A stretch of 64,000 nt of DNA, from contig CM040085.1 of NCBI GenBank assembly GCA_022496805.1, positions 16,025,811 to 16,089,810 of the forward strand, read 5' to 3'. The notes beneath the pieces were generated by a model. It ran no database searches and was not told where the DNA came from. It was given only the letters and a program-made list of their open reading frames with translations. Made by a program: the position numbers and the translations under genes. Positions 11,641-24,995 of the stretch are shown here, in pieces; position 1 is the stretch's first letter; every line of letters begins with the position of its first letter. This DNA comes from Pohlia nutans (lineage: Eukaryota > Streptophyta > Bryopsida > Bryales > Mniaceae).

Positions 11641-12880
11641 GACGACGCCCTGATCGAACGAACGGGCAGAGCAGATACAATGAATGGTGGCGCAGTACTC
11701 GACGACGGCGTCGCCCGGCAGCAACGGGACGATACAATGGCGCCTCGATCGATCGGGAAGAAGGCGATGGAGGGGCAAGGGTCAATTGATCGAGCCCGGC
11801 CGGGAGCGAGGGCAAAATGGCAGAAATGATCGCGCATACAATTAGGGTTAGAAGAACGTGGGAGGGGACTATGGTCCTGCTATATATGGCTGCGCCTGGA
11901 ATACTGTAGAAGTTAATAATGTGTGTACGTAAAGACTAGGGCAAGCAGCCGGGGAAAGAAATCACAGGAGAAGAGAGTCGTAACTTGTCCCCGTCTTGGC
12001 TGCATGCAATTAGTAAGTGAGTGCATCAGGACAACTGACCGGATGGACGTGGTACACAACTGACGCCGTGAATAGGTCGTGACGAACCAGCCCTGGCTAT
12101 ATACCCATTCACATTGTTGGTTACAAGCAAACAAACCCCATAGTCGACTGAACCGCCTAATATTATCATCTTGTAGAACAGCGTCACGGAGCTGCAGAGC
12201 ATTTCAATCTCGGAATCGTGTACAGTGTGGTCTGAATTTCCTGTACAAACTTGCTTGAAAGAGATCGAACCACCGCGGCCTGCCTCAACGTACGACGCGA
12301 TCGAGTCTCAATAGCCACGAAGAACTCGTCTGACTTTTTCGTCCGAGACGATATACCCAATGCTTCAGCTACAGCATTGTTACTTACGTCTCGATCGACA
12401 CTGTCAAAGACGGAGTTGGGAGTTCCAAATACCTCAACAGGCTCAACTGAAGCTAAGCTGCAGGGTGTGCAAACGAAGATTAAACCAGCGTCGTCTTGTA
12501 CGTATCGATAAACTCCAGTAGATTGCAATGCACACGACGACGACGACAACGTTGCAGCAGCAGCTCACTGATAACTGCCCAGACCCACATAATTAAACCT
12601 ATCATAAATGAAAATGGTTGGTCGATCTCTACCTTCAAAACTCACACTGTGAGATCGACCACCTCGGTTTGTGCGACTGGAATTCGGTTTGGTTATGGAA
12701 TTGGATCGTATCAATAACCGCAGAGATATTGACCGTTTTTCTCAGCAGCAAAGCATGAATATTGCAGACCTAATTCTTTTCTGCAGATCGATCATTCATT
12801 CTCGTGTCAACTCCACCCAGCTCCTCGTTTGTCACGCGGCTGCAGTAACTTGAGTTGAACCCGGAATCCTCGTAGAGATC
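11641..12880. other. divergent intergenic region (cytochrome c / SPIRAL1-like)
   Basis: Shared upstream region of two divergent genes. The cytochrome c side is GC-rich for about 200 bp and contains a TTAGGGTTA motif near 11842 and a TATATATGG stretch near 11881. On the SPIRAL1 side there is a palindromic pair (TCGATCT/AGATCGA) near 12622-12660. No gene is supported inside. Confidence 0.5.
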
Positions 12881-14244
12881 ATGAGTCGGCGAGGGGCGAG
12901 CAGCGGCGGAGGCGCAAGTTCCTTGGGCTACTTGTTCGGATCCGACGCCACAACGCTGGCGCGCCCCAACAACAGAGCGCCGCCGCGGCCATCGCCAGAC
13001 TATACTAGCGATCAGTATAACAATAATAATAATAATATTACTAATGATCCGCAGCGCAGGCAGCAGCAGCAAAGTTATTGCGAGCATGAGGGGGCGACGG
13101 GGTTCGAAACGCCCACGGGATACGAGACGCCGACGGGGTACCAGACGCCCAGCGGCTACCACACTCCTGGGGGCGGCGACAGCGGCAGCGGCAGCGGCAT
13201 GGATGGGAGTCAGAACTACATGAGCCGCGCGGCGGCGAGCGCGGCTGTGGCTGCGGCAGGGAGTACGAGCGCGCAGCGGAACAATTACATGATGCATCAG
13301 CCGCAGACGCGGGCGGCCGGCAAGGTGATCAACGACGGCGGCGGCGTGTCGCTGGACATGTCCGGCGGCAGCATGGGCCGTGACAACAACTACTTCCGCG
13401 CTGATGGCCAAAACTCCGGCAACTTCATCACCGTCAGTTCCATCTCCACATTTTCAAAATAAACTACATGTCCATATCAATGTGCTTATAGTTAAAGAAA
13501 GTTTAACAAGTGGCAAATTTTGAAGTTTATAAGGGCCTCTTTACACTAGAGGCGAGAAGTCATGAGGAGAGAAATTTCAGCCAATAAGAAATTGGTCTTC
13601 TCGGTTTCTAAGCCGCCCATTGGCTGAAATTTCTCTCCTCACGGCTTCCCACCTCTAGTGGAAAGAGGCCCTAAGATCGAAAATGTGAGACTAAAAGGGA
13701 AGCACATACATAACATTCAGGCCTTTCCTTCATGCACTTTGCTCACCACTTTGAGCCCTCCACATATCCACTTAGCTACGGATGAAGTACTGTTGGGTGT
13801 AGAATATTTCACACCATCTATTGTAGAGCCAAGGCAGTGACAATGCATGCTACTAAATGTTATGATATAGATCCCTCACATGGAACAGCTCTAAGTCCTT
13901 GTTGGTTTCAAGTTCAAGGCAACTATCTTATCCTTTCACCGTTAGTATGTATAGTTGTGATAATTATTATAACGTTGCCTGCTTGTCTTGAAAAAAGATT
14001 CTATGTAAGGTAGTTTGACTAGCCGGGCTTCATAGATGTAGACAACAATGTCTACCTTTGGTGCCGTTTGTCCAATCATAAGCTATAATGTCAAGTTTAA
14101 AGGCAATTGTGTCAATTTTGATTAATTCTTGAATTTATTAAATTAATAACATGGATTGGAATGTGATAGGATCGGCCGTCCACAAGAGTCCAAGCTGCTC
14201 CTGGTGGTGGTTCATCTTTGGGATACTTGTTTGGTGGAGCATAG
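12881..14244 (+). CDS. SP1L: SPIRAL1-like microtubule-associated protein
   Basis: Two exons (12881-13432 and 14170-14244, phase 0 intron) encode 208 residues. SPIRAL1 proteins bind the plus ends and lattice of cortical microtubules and control directional cell expansion in plants. The diagnostic duplicated termini are present: GGGASSLGYLFGSD near 9-22 and, from exon 2, APGGGSSLGYLFGGA at the C-terminus, preceded by NYFRADGQNSGNFITDRPST. The middle is unusual. It has an Asn tract, a Gln tract and four tandem TPxGY-type repeats (ETPTGY, ETPTGY, QTPSGY, HTPGG), then an Ala- and Gly-rich segment. This makes the protein clearly longer than typical angiosperm SPR1 (about 110-130 aa). The intron hosts a Tourist-like MITE. 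Confidence 0.93.
13533..13671. mobile_element. Tourist-like MITE (PIF/Harbinger type) in the SPIRAL1 intron
   Basis: A 139-bp element with nearly full-length inverted arms: left end GGGCCTCTTTACACTAGAGG, right end the complement of GGGCCTCTTTCCACTAGAGG. It is flanked on both sides by TAA (13530-13532 and 13672-13674), the usual 3-bp target duplication of PIF/Harbinger elements. Non-coding. A related, longer copy lies at 51160-51522. Confidence 0.8.
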
Positions 14245-16058
14245 GACCACTCTTGAGAGAACTAAGTCCGGCTCCTTTTTTAAGAATACGTTTGTTCAAA
14301 GTCCTACATGAAAATCCTCATGACAATGAAGATAACCAAAAAAAAAATCACATACTCTTTTTAGAAGATGGATTCTGTGTTTCCTAACATCTAAACTAAC
14401 AAAGATATAGACATTATGGCCACTTCGTAACCAATGTTGTATGAGTATAATATCTTTTCAACCTTTCAACTATGACGTATATTTTAGGAGATTTATGTCA
14501 TGGGTGAAAAAATATTAGATAAATGTACCTTACATCTTGTTTCCTTAATAAAAGTTAGAATATTACAGTTCTTTGTGAAAAAACGGTGCTACAGTTCTAT
14601 GTGAAGAAATAATGAATCTTAGTGATTGTCTCATCACCTCATCCATTCAATTTATTCTATGTTCTATTGTTCTAAAAAGGATTGAATCCCTATCTAGTGT
14701 TCTTGAAATTATTTTGCAATAGTCCAAATAAGCATCTAAGTATGGTTGTATGTTCTTGAAATAAGCATCTAAGTGTGGTTCCCATCATTAATTTGTCTTA
14801 ATATTTGTTGCATCTTGTTGACAATTGAAAAAATATTCTAAATGCTCTTAATATGTATTTTTTCAACACTATAAATCATGAATTTTCAAAGTATTGGATT
14901 ATGAATGTTCCCAAAATCAATTCTAAGTTCTCATCTTCAAAGGTTCTCATCTTCAGAAGATGTACAGTACATTATAGGCAAGAATCTGTAGGCATCGGTT
15001 TTGGGTAAGGGTCATAATGAGGCCACTGTTCATGCATAATGGATGGTCGTTGTGTGTCTTTGTTGTTCCTCCTCTCTTGATGGGTTGTTTGAGCCTTCCT
15101 CGTTAAAACCGCTCCTTTCATAGCACTGGTTGGTGACTATGATCCATGTGGAGGACAATCTAACCAACGAAACAATTCTTGTGAAAACGTAAACTAATAG
15201 TAAATATGATGTACCGCAATTGAAAAAGTTCTTGTCCAAAAGATTCATGGCCTCCCAGTGTCACCCAAGATCTAAAGTGGAGTACAAAGCTTGTCAGTGA
15301 AATAAAGACTCAACGCTCTCAACGACGACGACATCTGCTACTTGCAACCAGTTACAGTTTTACAATTGGCTTAGAATTGATTCAAGTGACAAAACTGTCT
15401 ACACATTAAGCTTAGAAAGAAAATCCTCTGTATCGGCATCCCAAGGCCATGGAGCGCCAGGCCTACCTCAGACGGCCCAATAAGTTAATGACCTTGTGTA
15501 CACCTGTGAAACTCGTAGGTAATGGTCAGTGGCTCCATTGAAACACGCCCCCAGGAGATTTAGCAAATTAGTTTCCCCACCGTCTGCCTGCGCATCTGTA
15601 CCTCATCTACAATAGCTTTGCTCTGCCCCACGTTCACTAGAGCACCTAAACCCTCTTTCCAGCTCCCTGTTATTCTACAACGTCTTGGAGAAACATCAGA
15701 AACCTCCCCGTGAAGCACTCAAGTCCCTTTTCATGGCACACAGTCGATGATGGACTCCTCGAAAGACACATGACGCCAGCCTTCTTTTGGACCTCCAGCG
15801 ACTACATCTTTCCTCTTTTCACAATCCAACTTGCTCTCTTTTACACGATTGCCTCCCGCCGACACTGCTGCGTCTACTATGGATGGGATTTCAGAGTTTA
15901 GAGCCTGCCTGCCCTTTTACAGCATCCTTGAAACACGTCTCCACTGACAAGGCACCTATCACCACATGCTCCTCATGCCCACACCCAAGCTTTGATGCCG
16001 CTGGCGAACACGTAAAGATCCTGTACTAAGAAGACGACGTCAGCGATAACACAGCCTA
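14245..16058. other. convergent intergenic region, no gene seen
   Basis: Between the SPIRAL1-like stop and the MAPKK stop. The right part (15.3-16.05 kb) is less AT-rich and probably includes the MAPKK 3'UTR. A splice-acceptor-like TTAGTACAG on the minus strand ends near 16021, so a 3'UTR intron is possible. No protein family is recognised. Confidence 0.5.
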
Positions 16059-19000
16059 CTATTGCTGAATGTACAGCTCTTGCTTTGAGATGTAAAACGA
16101 CCCCATTTGTTCCCCCGGTTCCATGCAAAATTGTTCGTTGAAAGTGCCCATTCGCCGCTTCTCAATATCCATGCATGGCATGCTGGGCACCCCCTCCACT
16201 TGGACACCGTCACCTGCATAATCCCACAAGCTTGCATAAGAACTACATCTTTAACTTCCTCACTACAACATGCATGCACAGATTCTAGATTAACGACCTA
16301 ACATAGTCAAATCTCTGTGCAGATATCAATTCTATAACCAGAAAAACCAGGATGGTGGTCCGCGTACTCAACAAGACACTACATAATCAAGCACCCTCAA
16401 ATACAACACGACCATAGAGCCAATCAAACCTGTTGGCACAAAGTGAGTCCCGACCACAAAGGTCCCGGACACACGAATCATGACACCGCGTTTTGAAAAT
16501 GCACAGCACTGCAGATTTTCCACCACATGCACTAATCTCTCTTCCGCTCGTTCACCAGCTAGCATGTTCCTGATGTTGTTCAGAGTCTTAAATATCTCCT
16601 CTGCACCTGTCACCACCTGGTTTGAAAACCTGCAACTCAAAGAACCAGCAAGATCGAATCATTGACATGGACAACAATCAGGAAACCACCAGAAGCCACT
16701 CACAGTAACTGGTACTGCTGGCGACACTCACACTTCGAACATTGAAGATGGTTAAGACAGATACTTCACCCTAATAGACCTCAAATGAGACAGTGCGATG
16801 CACAAGCTCGCACAAGAGAAGAGAAAAGTTTGCATGACTGTAGAACATCTATTATTGCCCAAACCGAATAAAAAGCCAAGATTCCTCGACAATGGCGCTT
16901 TGAAGCTTTCAGTGACATCACAACTCCACGCACTTCTACATTGATAGTTTCATGAACTTTGCAGGGATAAATTTCAACAGCCCAGCTCAACTTTTCCACG
17001 CTTGTTCGCCTAAAAACTGATACTAGTCGCTTGGAATCGCAAGAACATAAGGTACTTACGAAAGGGTGGAATTTGACGCATAGAGACCCTTCATGTGAGG
17101 CCACCGTACATCGGCGCCATCAAACAACATGTAGTAGTGCACTGTCAGCATCTGTTTCACATAACCCACGTCTCTTTTGAAATTAGGACTCAGCACACTA
17201 GATTATTGTTACTTTCAGGACATGAAAACTGTTGTCAGGAATTCCACCACCAAAACATCATGCACAAATCGAGCCATCATGTGTCACAAAAGCTTACATC
17301 TGATAGATCTTTCAGTCGCTCCGTAGGATCAAAAACGCTTTGCACAAATCCCGCCAGATCTACTTGTTGCTCTTCATACTTCTTGATAAACGGATGAGAC
17401 ATTAACTGCATCAACCAACATCACAAGATTACCATTTGAACAGTTCCACAAGTCAACAACCGTGTGTATGAGCACTTCACGACTTTGGACTAAAAAACTT
17501 GTTCCAGACCGGCACTGCAAATAAAACAGATAAGACTGGGCAGGCACCACACAACGTTCACTCCCTGGCTACTTCGGGACCACCAGATGTAAACCGCTAA
17601 TAACTCCATCATCTTCACGCGATGGACTGAATAATTGCAACTGGGCGACCCAAAATTGACGAGTAGAACCAAGGATCTATGTTCACATGCATGCTGGGTT
17701 TATATCACTTGTCTAAGGGTGACAAGAAAGCTTTGCCGTCAAGCATGCTAACACTGGCTGTCCAAACAAGTCTCGCGTAAGTCGCGCATAGCGCTCAAAC
17801 ATGGATATTCCTTTAACTGGACTCACAAACGGTCATCTCAATCCACTTCGAAACCTTCAAGCGACGCAATGTCAGAGAACTCGGCGATTATAGTATGTTG
17901 AACACACTCTCGTGTGCATCATCAGCTAAAAGACCAGGCAAAACAAAAGATGGATCGAACATTTGAAGAAAACACAATACACAAGAATACCGCCTAAAGG
18001 TCGCTGCTCATTGCTTGAAAACTATAAAAATCCTCCGTGAGAGCAAACCACAAGTAGCAAACGGACCTGCTCAGCTGTTGGACGAGCCTCCGCCTCCTTC
18101 AAAAGACAAGCGTCCACAAACGACCGGAACTCCCATGAAAAACGATCGGCAGGGGGTGACGGTGACGGATCGTACATAACCTGCATGGCACATACGCACA
18201 ATGGCGAAAGCACTCCTGAGTCTCAAGGACACCGTTGCATGAGTTGTGCATGACAAGGAACCAGAGCTTCTAAAAGCATACAAATCAGCACGTCATCAGA
18301 AGCTGGGGAATACTATATTAGCACGTCTACTCCACCCCTATTGAGGGAAAGCCGTGTGTGTCCATCTGCTATCAAACCCCGTCCCAGGTAGACAAACTTT
18401 CTCCAATTTCTCTGCCACAGACTCATCCTACTTTGATTACATACATCGGGGATGAACTCATGAATTTCTCATCCAATCACCGTACATATTGGGAAATCTC
18501 AAAGATCAAGATTTCCTACTTGAAGCATCAGGTTCACGGGCCCTTTGTTCGCACTATATGGAAATTCACCGGTTCCGCACTCCAGCAACGCTAGTCCAAG
18601 ACTCCATATATCTGCTGGGTACGAGTAACACTCGTTGTTGATTCTCTCAGGTGACATGTATGTCACCGTGCCCACAAAGGTAGCACACTGCACACAAACA
18701 TACCAAAGTATCACTTCTCATGTTGCCGTCACCAAGTCACGGCAATAATTGTGAGCAATGATCAGACATGATGGACCAAACGACCTACAAACCACAATCA
18801 CATGTCTGTGACAAACTCCAGCTTCTCCCAGACTGCCATGCAAAAGGAGAGAACCAAAATCTATCCACACAAAAACCAGTAGTCCATTCAGAGCCTTCAA
18901 ACATAGTACTCACCATAGCAATTGAATTATCAAGACCTGAGCTGATTCCAAAATCTGTTATCTTGGGCTCCCCATTTAGATTGATCAGCAGGTTGGCTGG

Positions 19001-21021
19001 CTTAATGTCTCGATGTACCAAGTGCCTATCGTTGTGTAGGAACACCAAACCCTGATGGTGGACCAGCACAGCCAGAGAGAGCATATTAGTAAACAACACT
19101 GCATGACTGCAACAGGAATTCAGTCTAATCAAATGATACAACTTCACGGGCCTGCCTTCCTGAGTCCAACCTTGGAATTTTAACTCCTCACAAAAGAATG
19201 CACTACTTCTGTCATATGAATTCGTTATGGAACAGCATCATCAAGAACCTTTGGGAATACAGAACTGCTCCTCAAAACCATGCTGGTCTAACGCATCTTG
19301 TAACCCCGAAAGACAGAATGCACCGAAAGACAGAATGCAGGTTTCTGTGCGCCCAATGATACTTACCTGTAACACTTTGCGAGTGATGACAGACAAAATC
19401 GGTTCCGGTATAAACTTCTTCGTGCGCACAATGTCCGCAAGGGAACCACCATCCATGTACTCCAGAGCTATGCTGATTTGTCCACTATCCGGAGAATAGA
19501 AAGCTCCATAGAACTCTACCAAACCCCTAACTTGCGGTGCCTCGCAAAGTGTTCTAATCTCGTTCAACAACTGCTGCCTCTTCTCCTGAAAAATACCAGC
19601 GGCGGAGGATGTGAAACTTTCTGGAGAACATCATCTCCCTAGTGTCCAGACGCAGAATATGAAATTCACTCCGGGCTATCAGACTAACTAGCTCAACCTG
19701 ATGGTCGGTCAGTGCTCAATCAAGAGCCTTTCCATGGCAGCAAGACGAAGCCAGTATCGCTCTATGTTGAATCCATAAAAAAGTAAGCCCAAAACTCCCA
19801 CAACCATATGTCAGTGCTCGAAAATATGAGAAATTGAGTGAGTGCTTGCTTGCCTTCTCGAAGACATTGATCTTCTTCAAAGCCAGTATACGATGGGTTG
19901 GAATGTGGATGGCCTTCCGAACAACGCTGCTGGCTCCCCAACCAATTGCCCCAAACACACACATCTCGCTGGATGCACAATTATACGACTTCTCTGGCTC
20001 CCCAGCATCCCCAGCAGCGTCCAGGGTGGTCGATCTCCGCTTCTGTAATCCCAGCTCATTGATGTTGTACTCGGCACACGACCTGCTGAGCAGATTCAAT
20101 GAGCCCCCATCGGTCACCTTCATCACACCAGAAAGCCCATGGTTAGACAACTGGCCACAAAATTCGCTACGCCAAAGTCAACAGAACGCGGAAAATCACA
20201 AAATCAAACATGTGAACAATCTCAATGAGATTTTATTTTTTCTTTCTCGTCCACCGAACTCACAATGTCAAGCCAGCCAAAGAACCGATAAATGCGCTGC
20301 ATGCACGAGTACTCTGAACCCTAGTCCAAAAACCATACGACGATCTCTTTCCTCCTAACAAGACCAGAAGCCCATACGATCGTCCACAGAACTCAAACGC
20401 AGTCTGGCCTGGATCGTGTCTTCTCAGGAAAACCATGAATTCAACCCATTCAATATACCAGCGAAACCAATTCCAGGGCATTCTTTCAGGTATGCCTCTG
20501 AATCGACACTATTGCTGACACTCTGACCCTGGACGCTCTTCATCACTTTCAGCGTCCAACACAACACAGCTGCCTACCAAGTGCGATGAATGTCCAAACA
20601 CAAAGTGAAGAACGATCGCAGAAACAATACAACGCACGTCTCCTGTTCGTCTTCAAAATTCACTGATTTCCCCCAACACTGAAAGAGAAAAGCACCAAAT
20701 TTTGGAAAATGGCAAGGCAAAAAGACCAGAAGCCGGTTTCACTTCATGCAGGCTGGATTCGCCCCGAAACCTAGACCAGGAGGGCTTGAAAGGAAAGGGA
20801 CACGAACAACAACCTCGCCATCTTCTCTGTCACGCATTCCACGAAGGAACTCATGATATACATGTGGCCATTTTGAACTACTAGGAATGTGAAAGGCAGG
20901 CAGAAAGTGATCCACTAACCTTGTAAGAGGCCGATGCATCGATGGACATGCCCGGCGCAAGGCTCGCATCCATGTTCAGCAGCGGCAACAGCTTCTTCTT
21001 CATCTGCTCCACGCCCGCCAT
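16059..21021 (-). CDS. MKK3: MAP kinase kinase of the MKK3 type (kinase plus NTF2-like domain)
   Basis: Ten minus-strand exons join in phase to 519 residues: 21021-20920, 20117-19854, 19585-19367, 19051-18914, 18687-18520, 18180-18067, 17405-17298, 17151-17060, 16629-16430, 16213-16059. This is the plant group B MAPKK (MKK3), a dual-specificity kinase that phosphorylates MAPKs in stress, hormone and dormancy signalling. Visible are the Gly-loop GAIGWG (90-95), catalytic Lys in ALKK (115), HRDIK (208-212), DFG (228-230), an S-x5-T activation motif (Ser238, Thr244), and [12 protein letters not shown]. The C-terminal NTF2-like domain (about 372-515) ends KQELYIQQ and contains GTFNEQF. Arabidopsis MKK3 is almost the same length. 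The intron after exon 2 has a GC donor (AAG/GCAAGC). All others are GT-AG. Confidence 0.95.
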
Positions 21022-22354
21022 AGCTCAACCCTACCCTAACCGAAGCACACCTTGATTTCTACTCCAAATAGAATAATGGCACGCAATTGTCAGAGATCTC
21101 GAAGGGCAGAATTCAATGCCGCCCAGACATTTCAAGTTGTCATCCGCCGGTAACAAGGCACGCAAAACCTAGCAGGCTGATCCTAAAGCTCCCGAATTCT
21201 CCCCAGTCCCGGCGAGTGCGCCTCACCGAAAATTGTTCAGTGGCGGAATCCATGAGTGGCCGTTGGCAATCGACAAACAACGGTGGATCCCATCGAAGCC
21301 GAATGCGGGCGACGGAACGGCATCCACACCGCGAAAACCTGGAATTGGGATGTGAAGGCGAATGTGAAGAGGGAATCGAATCCCGGCACAGGTAACACAA
21401 TTGGAGAATGGAGACGAAAACGGCGATGCAACTGGAGAACAGAAAGTGCTGCTGCAACTCACCAAGAAACAGAGCAAGAAAAAAACGGAGAACTAAGCGT
21501 CAGGCAGGCAGGCAGGCAGCAATCCTTTTGCTGTGTAACTTAAGGTAAGTTAGTGTATGACGAGGACATGATGAAGTGGGTGGGCGTGAAATGGCAGCAA
21601 ACGGAACGGCAGTAGTGAGGGCGGAGAAAAAAGTTAAGTCAGTTTGAAGGTCGAGGACATGGGCAGCAACGACGACAACGACAACACCATCCCCGCGCAC
21701 CACGCACCCCGCTTGTGTACCGGCAGTAGTGCTGTGCAGCGACCCCCGTTTCCCCTTGCACGAAGCGAAATGGATGAACGTTTGTTGGATGGATGAACTG
21801 GTGGATGAATAAATGGATGAATTCCTGCTGTCTTGCCTGCGCGGGGTATGGCACTCAGCCTCCCTGGCGCTCAGTCTGGAAGAAGAAGCCAAGAAGGGCT
21901 CTTTTCAGGGCGCCTTCATGTGACTACGGTGCCCGCCATACGTAGAGCACTCGGGTGGTTTGCTTCAATAGAAAATTAGGGAGTTCATCGAACAGAATCC
22001 CCTCAGAGAAAATGGTGGAACGGAATAAGGTAGAAGCATCAGAAACTGTTAGGTACCAATTGTGGTCACCAATAAAAGCACTTGTTTCAACTTCAAGAGT
22101 CCCCAATCTAGTTATTACAAGGATTAATTATGAATACCAAGTTAGCAATCTGATTAGACTAGAAATGAAAAACAGTTACTGGTACACCTACTAACATCAA
22201 TAGTGGTCTATGCATATTAAGTTTGAAAATTTATAACAAAATCATACATTGTGAAAAAATTAATTAAAATTTTACTTAGATATATTAAACCCAAAGTTTT
22301 ATGTGCTACAATTTTTTATCATTGAAAATCAGCGCTCCATGTAGATTGAAATGC
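21022..22354. other. upstream region of the MAPKK, no gene seen
   Basis: Relatively GC-rich up to about 21.9 kb, probably promoter and 5'UTR of the MAPKK. It has short simple repeats ((GGCA)n at about 21507-21520, GGATGAA-type repeats at about 21780-21830). Beyond 21.95 kb it becomes AT-rich. The long open frames here look like composition effects. Confidence 0.5.
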
Positions 22355-22910
22355 TTAACCCCTAAATGCCCGATCGACCATTTTTTGGTCGCAGCCCAAA
22401 CAGCAATGACTGCCTATGGGCAAAAAATGACACTTTTCAAGTTTTTATTTTTGTCTGAATTGGGGTTGAGATCATGTTCTAGTGATGTTTGATATATTTC
22501 ATTTGCAATATTGAAGTTCACTAAGGAATTTTTCAAAGACAAAGACCTTAATATTGTCCTGGTGTTATAAAACTTACTATTTTGGGAAACTAATGATGTT
22601 CTCTCGTTTGAAAAAATTTCCTTTTTAAATTTTAGAATAAAATGTCTAGTTTTAACCAATCATACCAAATTTCAAATTCTAAAAATAAAAATTGTAATTT
22701 TGGTGAATATTAAAATAGTAAATGCTTCTAAATTCATTACATGAGTATCTAAAACTATTTTTGGAAGTTGATTGTACGGATAATTACTAAGCACTATGCT
22801 TCTCATTTTCTCATTTTCTCATTTGGACCAAACTTCATTGAAGTTGCAGAAGTAACATTTTATAACACATCTAGGTTTTGTCCTTACCCCCTCTGTCATT
22901 TAGGGATTAA
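22355..22910. mobile_element. TTAA-flanked non-autonomous element, copy 1
   Basis: About 556 bp, bounded by TTAA-CCCCTAAATGCC at the left and TGTCATTTAGGG-ATTAA at the right, so the termini are inverted (CCCYTAAATG) and flanked by TTAA. A second copy, recognisably the same along its length, lies in reverse orientation at 29775-30311. No coding frame. TTAA target duplication with CCC ends resembles piggyBac-type insertions; this assignment is inferred. Confidence 0.7.
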
Positions 22911-22985
22911 ATAGACACCAACTGTATCCCTTACCTTACCCTCTTGAGAGGGAAAATGGTGGAATGAAATCCCCTCGTTGCTTTA

Positions 22986-23087
22986 CGTAGTAGGAGGCCC
23001 TCATCTTCATGAATACCGCATAGGGAAAACCCTCAACCTCGGGGTTTCCCTATGCGGCATTCCCTCGGGTGAAGGCTTCCTACTATA
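22986..23087. mobile_element. hairpin MITE-like element
   Basis: About 100 bp of imperfect palindrome. TAGTAGGAGGCCCTCATC and later CCGCATAGGGAAA pair with TTTCCCTATGCGG and then GAAGGCTTCCTACTA, with a GC-rich loop of about ten bases. The whole segment folds back on itself. It lies just outside copy 1 of the TTAA element. No target duplication is clear. Confidence 0.6.
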
Positions 23088-24989
23088 CCAAACAAAGTTC
23101 TTTTTCAATATGCCCACGTACATGGTCCTCAAAACAGCCATGCAATCTCCTCTAGGTTAACCCCTAAGAAGCACCAAGGATTTAAGATTTTTAAATTACA
23201 AATTCAATTGATCGGATTGTGAAAAATATGGTTTAGATGGACCTAATTTTATATTACCTACATAAGTGAAGAATATTGTATGTGTTGTCAAAAGTGCAAA
23301 AATATCATGACACCCAATTTGAGCTTCTTGGTCCTTCACGGGTTGATGTTGATTCGTTAGAATTGAATTTTCATCTCTTGTTTTCAAAAAAATACTAGAT
23401 TTTTATATTAAAAAAACACGGTTGTGATAGTGGAAACTAATTCAATTTTTGATAAATTGATATTTGTAAATTGCAATTGGAATTTGAGAATTGACATTCA
23501 TGGTATGATCAAAATTGTACTTTTGAGCATAATGATGCAATGGGTTTTCCAAAATCTGATTATAATTACAAATATCAATTTTACAAAATTTAGACAGATG
23601 CCACTCTTGGGAGGTGCACTCTACATTATGTTTGAGAATCACGTGCATTTATGACCCCTTCTAGAAACCCCTTGTATACGAGAAGTTATATGTCTCAAAA
23701 CCTTTGCATACAAATTAAATTCATCTTAAACATATGTTTATTGTAAGTATACATCAATATTTTCAACTCTAAATATGTTAATTGTATATATACGTAATAC
23801 GGCAATGTTCAAATTAATACCCCTTCTATGCACTCAAGTACACTTGTACGTATTTAGTACAATGCACCCCCAAAAATGCCACTATCATATTGAATCATGT
23901 GTTGTGTAAATTGTGCAATTCTTTTGAGATCTCCACAAAATGGAAAGATATATGCACTCACTAACGCTTGCTACATGTCTGTGCAATCTAATCTCAAGAA
24001 AATCATCATCAATATTTTTTGATTTATTATTCTAGAAAATCAAATGAAAAAATTCATCATAAATACAAATTTTGCTTTGGTAGCTAAAATTTGGTATGAT
24101 TGATTAAATTTTGCATGAGGATGTATTGTAGATTGTGCATCACAAAAAATAAGTATTATGAAGGCACATGTGCAAACGACGCTAGCGTGCAAGCACACAA
24201 TGGGGAGCTTAAGAGCGGAGAGCTTGTATTTGAAGAGCCTAGAGCATAGATTTGAAAAATGAACGTATGAAAACCCAAAATTTCCAAAATAAATAAATTT
24301 TGTTAGACAAATTACTATTTACAATAAATTTGGATGCTTATGACCAAGGAGCCTATGACCGTGGTTTAGGGTTACTATAGACCAAGATTATTCTCCGCCC
24401 TTCAACAATCGGCTACTATTTTCAAACTCAAAGCAAAAATATATTATGACATTCAATATATAAGTATGGCTTTATTTTTTTGCATTTTCTTAAAACATTG
24501 TGAAACATAAATCCGTAAGACACCAAGTAATAGTGCTTGGTAATATAATACTATGTGACACATTATAAGTCATTGTGCAAATTTGTTGCATTGAATTCAT
24601 CAACTACGAAAAGATACAAAAGACTAATTCGTCTTAATTATCCCTGCAGCTAGCAGAATTTATTGGACTTTGTCCATACTTAGAGTAGGGCATGGTTGAA
24701 CGTGTCCACTATGTACTCTAAGTTACATAGGTAGTGGAAGACATAGTAAAGGTGTTTGCAGTTGATGTACATTCCACGCCTTCCAACCGCTGAATAACTC
24801 ATGCTGCTATAATGCGGGCATGTACTGGCTAGAAAATTGCAGATCGTGATGTTGTATACATTTGCGTTAGCCTCAACTCCTAACTAGACGGCAACAATAG
24901 CTCCCATTCTTTACGCAATCGTCAATTTAGTTGTATTTTGATAATCTGATTATTTGTATTTATATGTTAACTCTAAATACTTTTAATTT
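23088..24989. other. AT-rich intergenic DNA, no gene seen
   Basis: Low-complexity AT-rich sequence without a convincing coding frame. An isolated TTAACCCCTAAG end-like motif at about 23157 may be a remnant of the TTAA element family. Confidence 0.5.
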
Positions 24990-24995
24990 GTGATC

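Noticed and set aside
11138..11829. Several long overlapping open frames on both strands around the cytochrome c first exon
   Set aside because: Only the frame with CAQCH has a known product and matching splice sites. The others are GC-composition shadows of the same exon and its promoter.
21500..21892. 130-codon minus-strand frame upstream of the MAPKK
   Set aside because: Composition is simple-repeat driven (Val and Ser runs), with no splice link to the MAPKK start and no recognisable domain.
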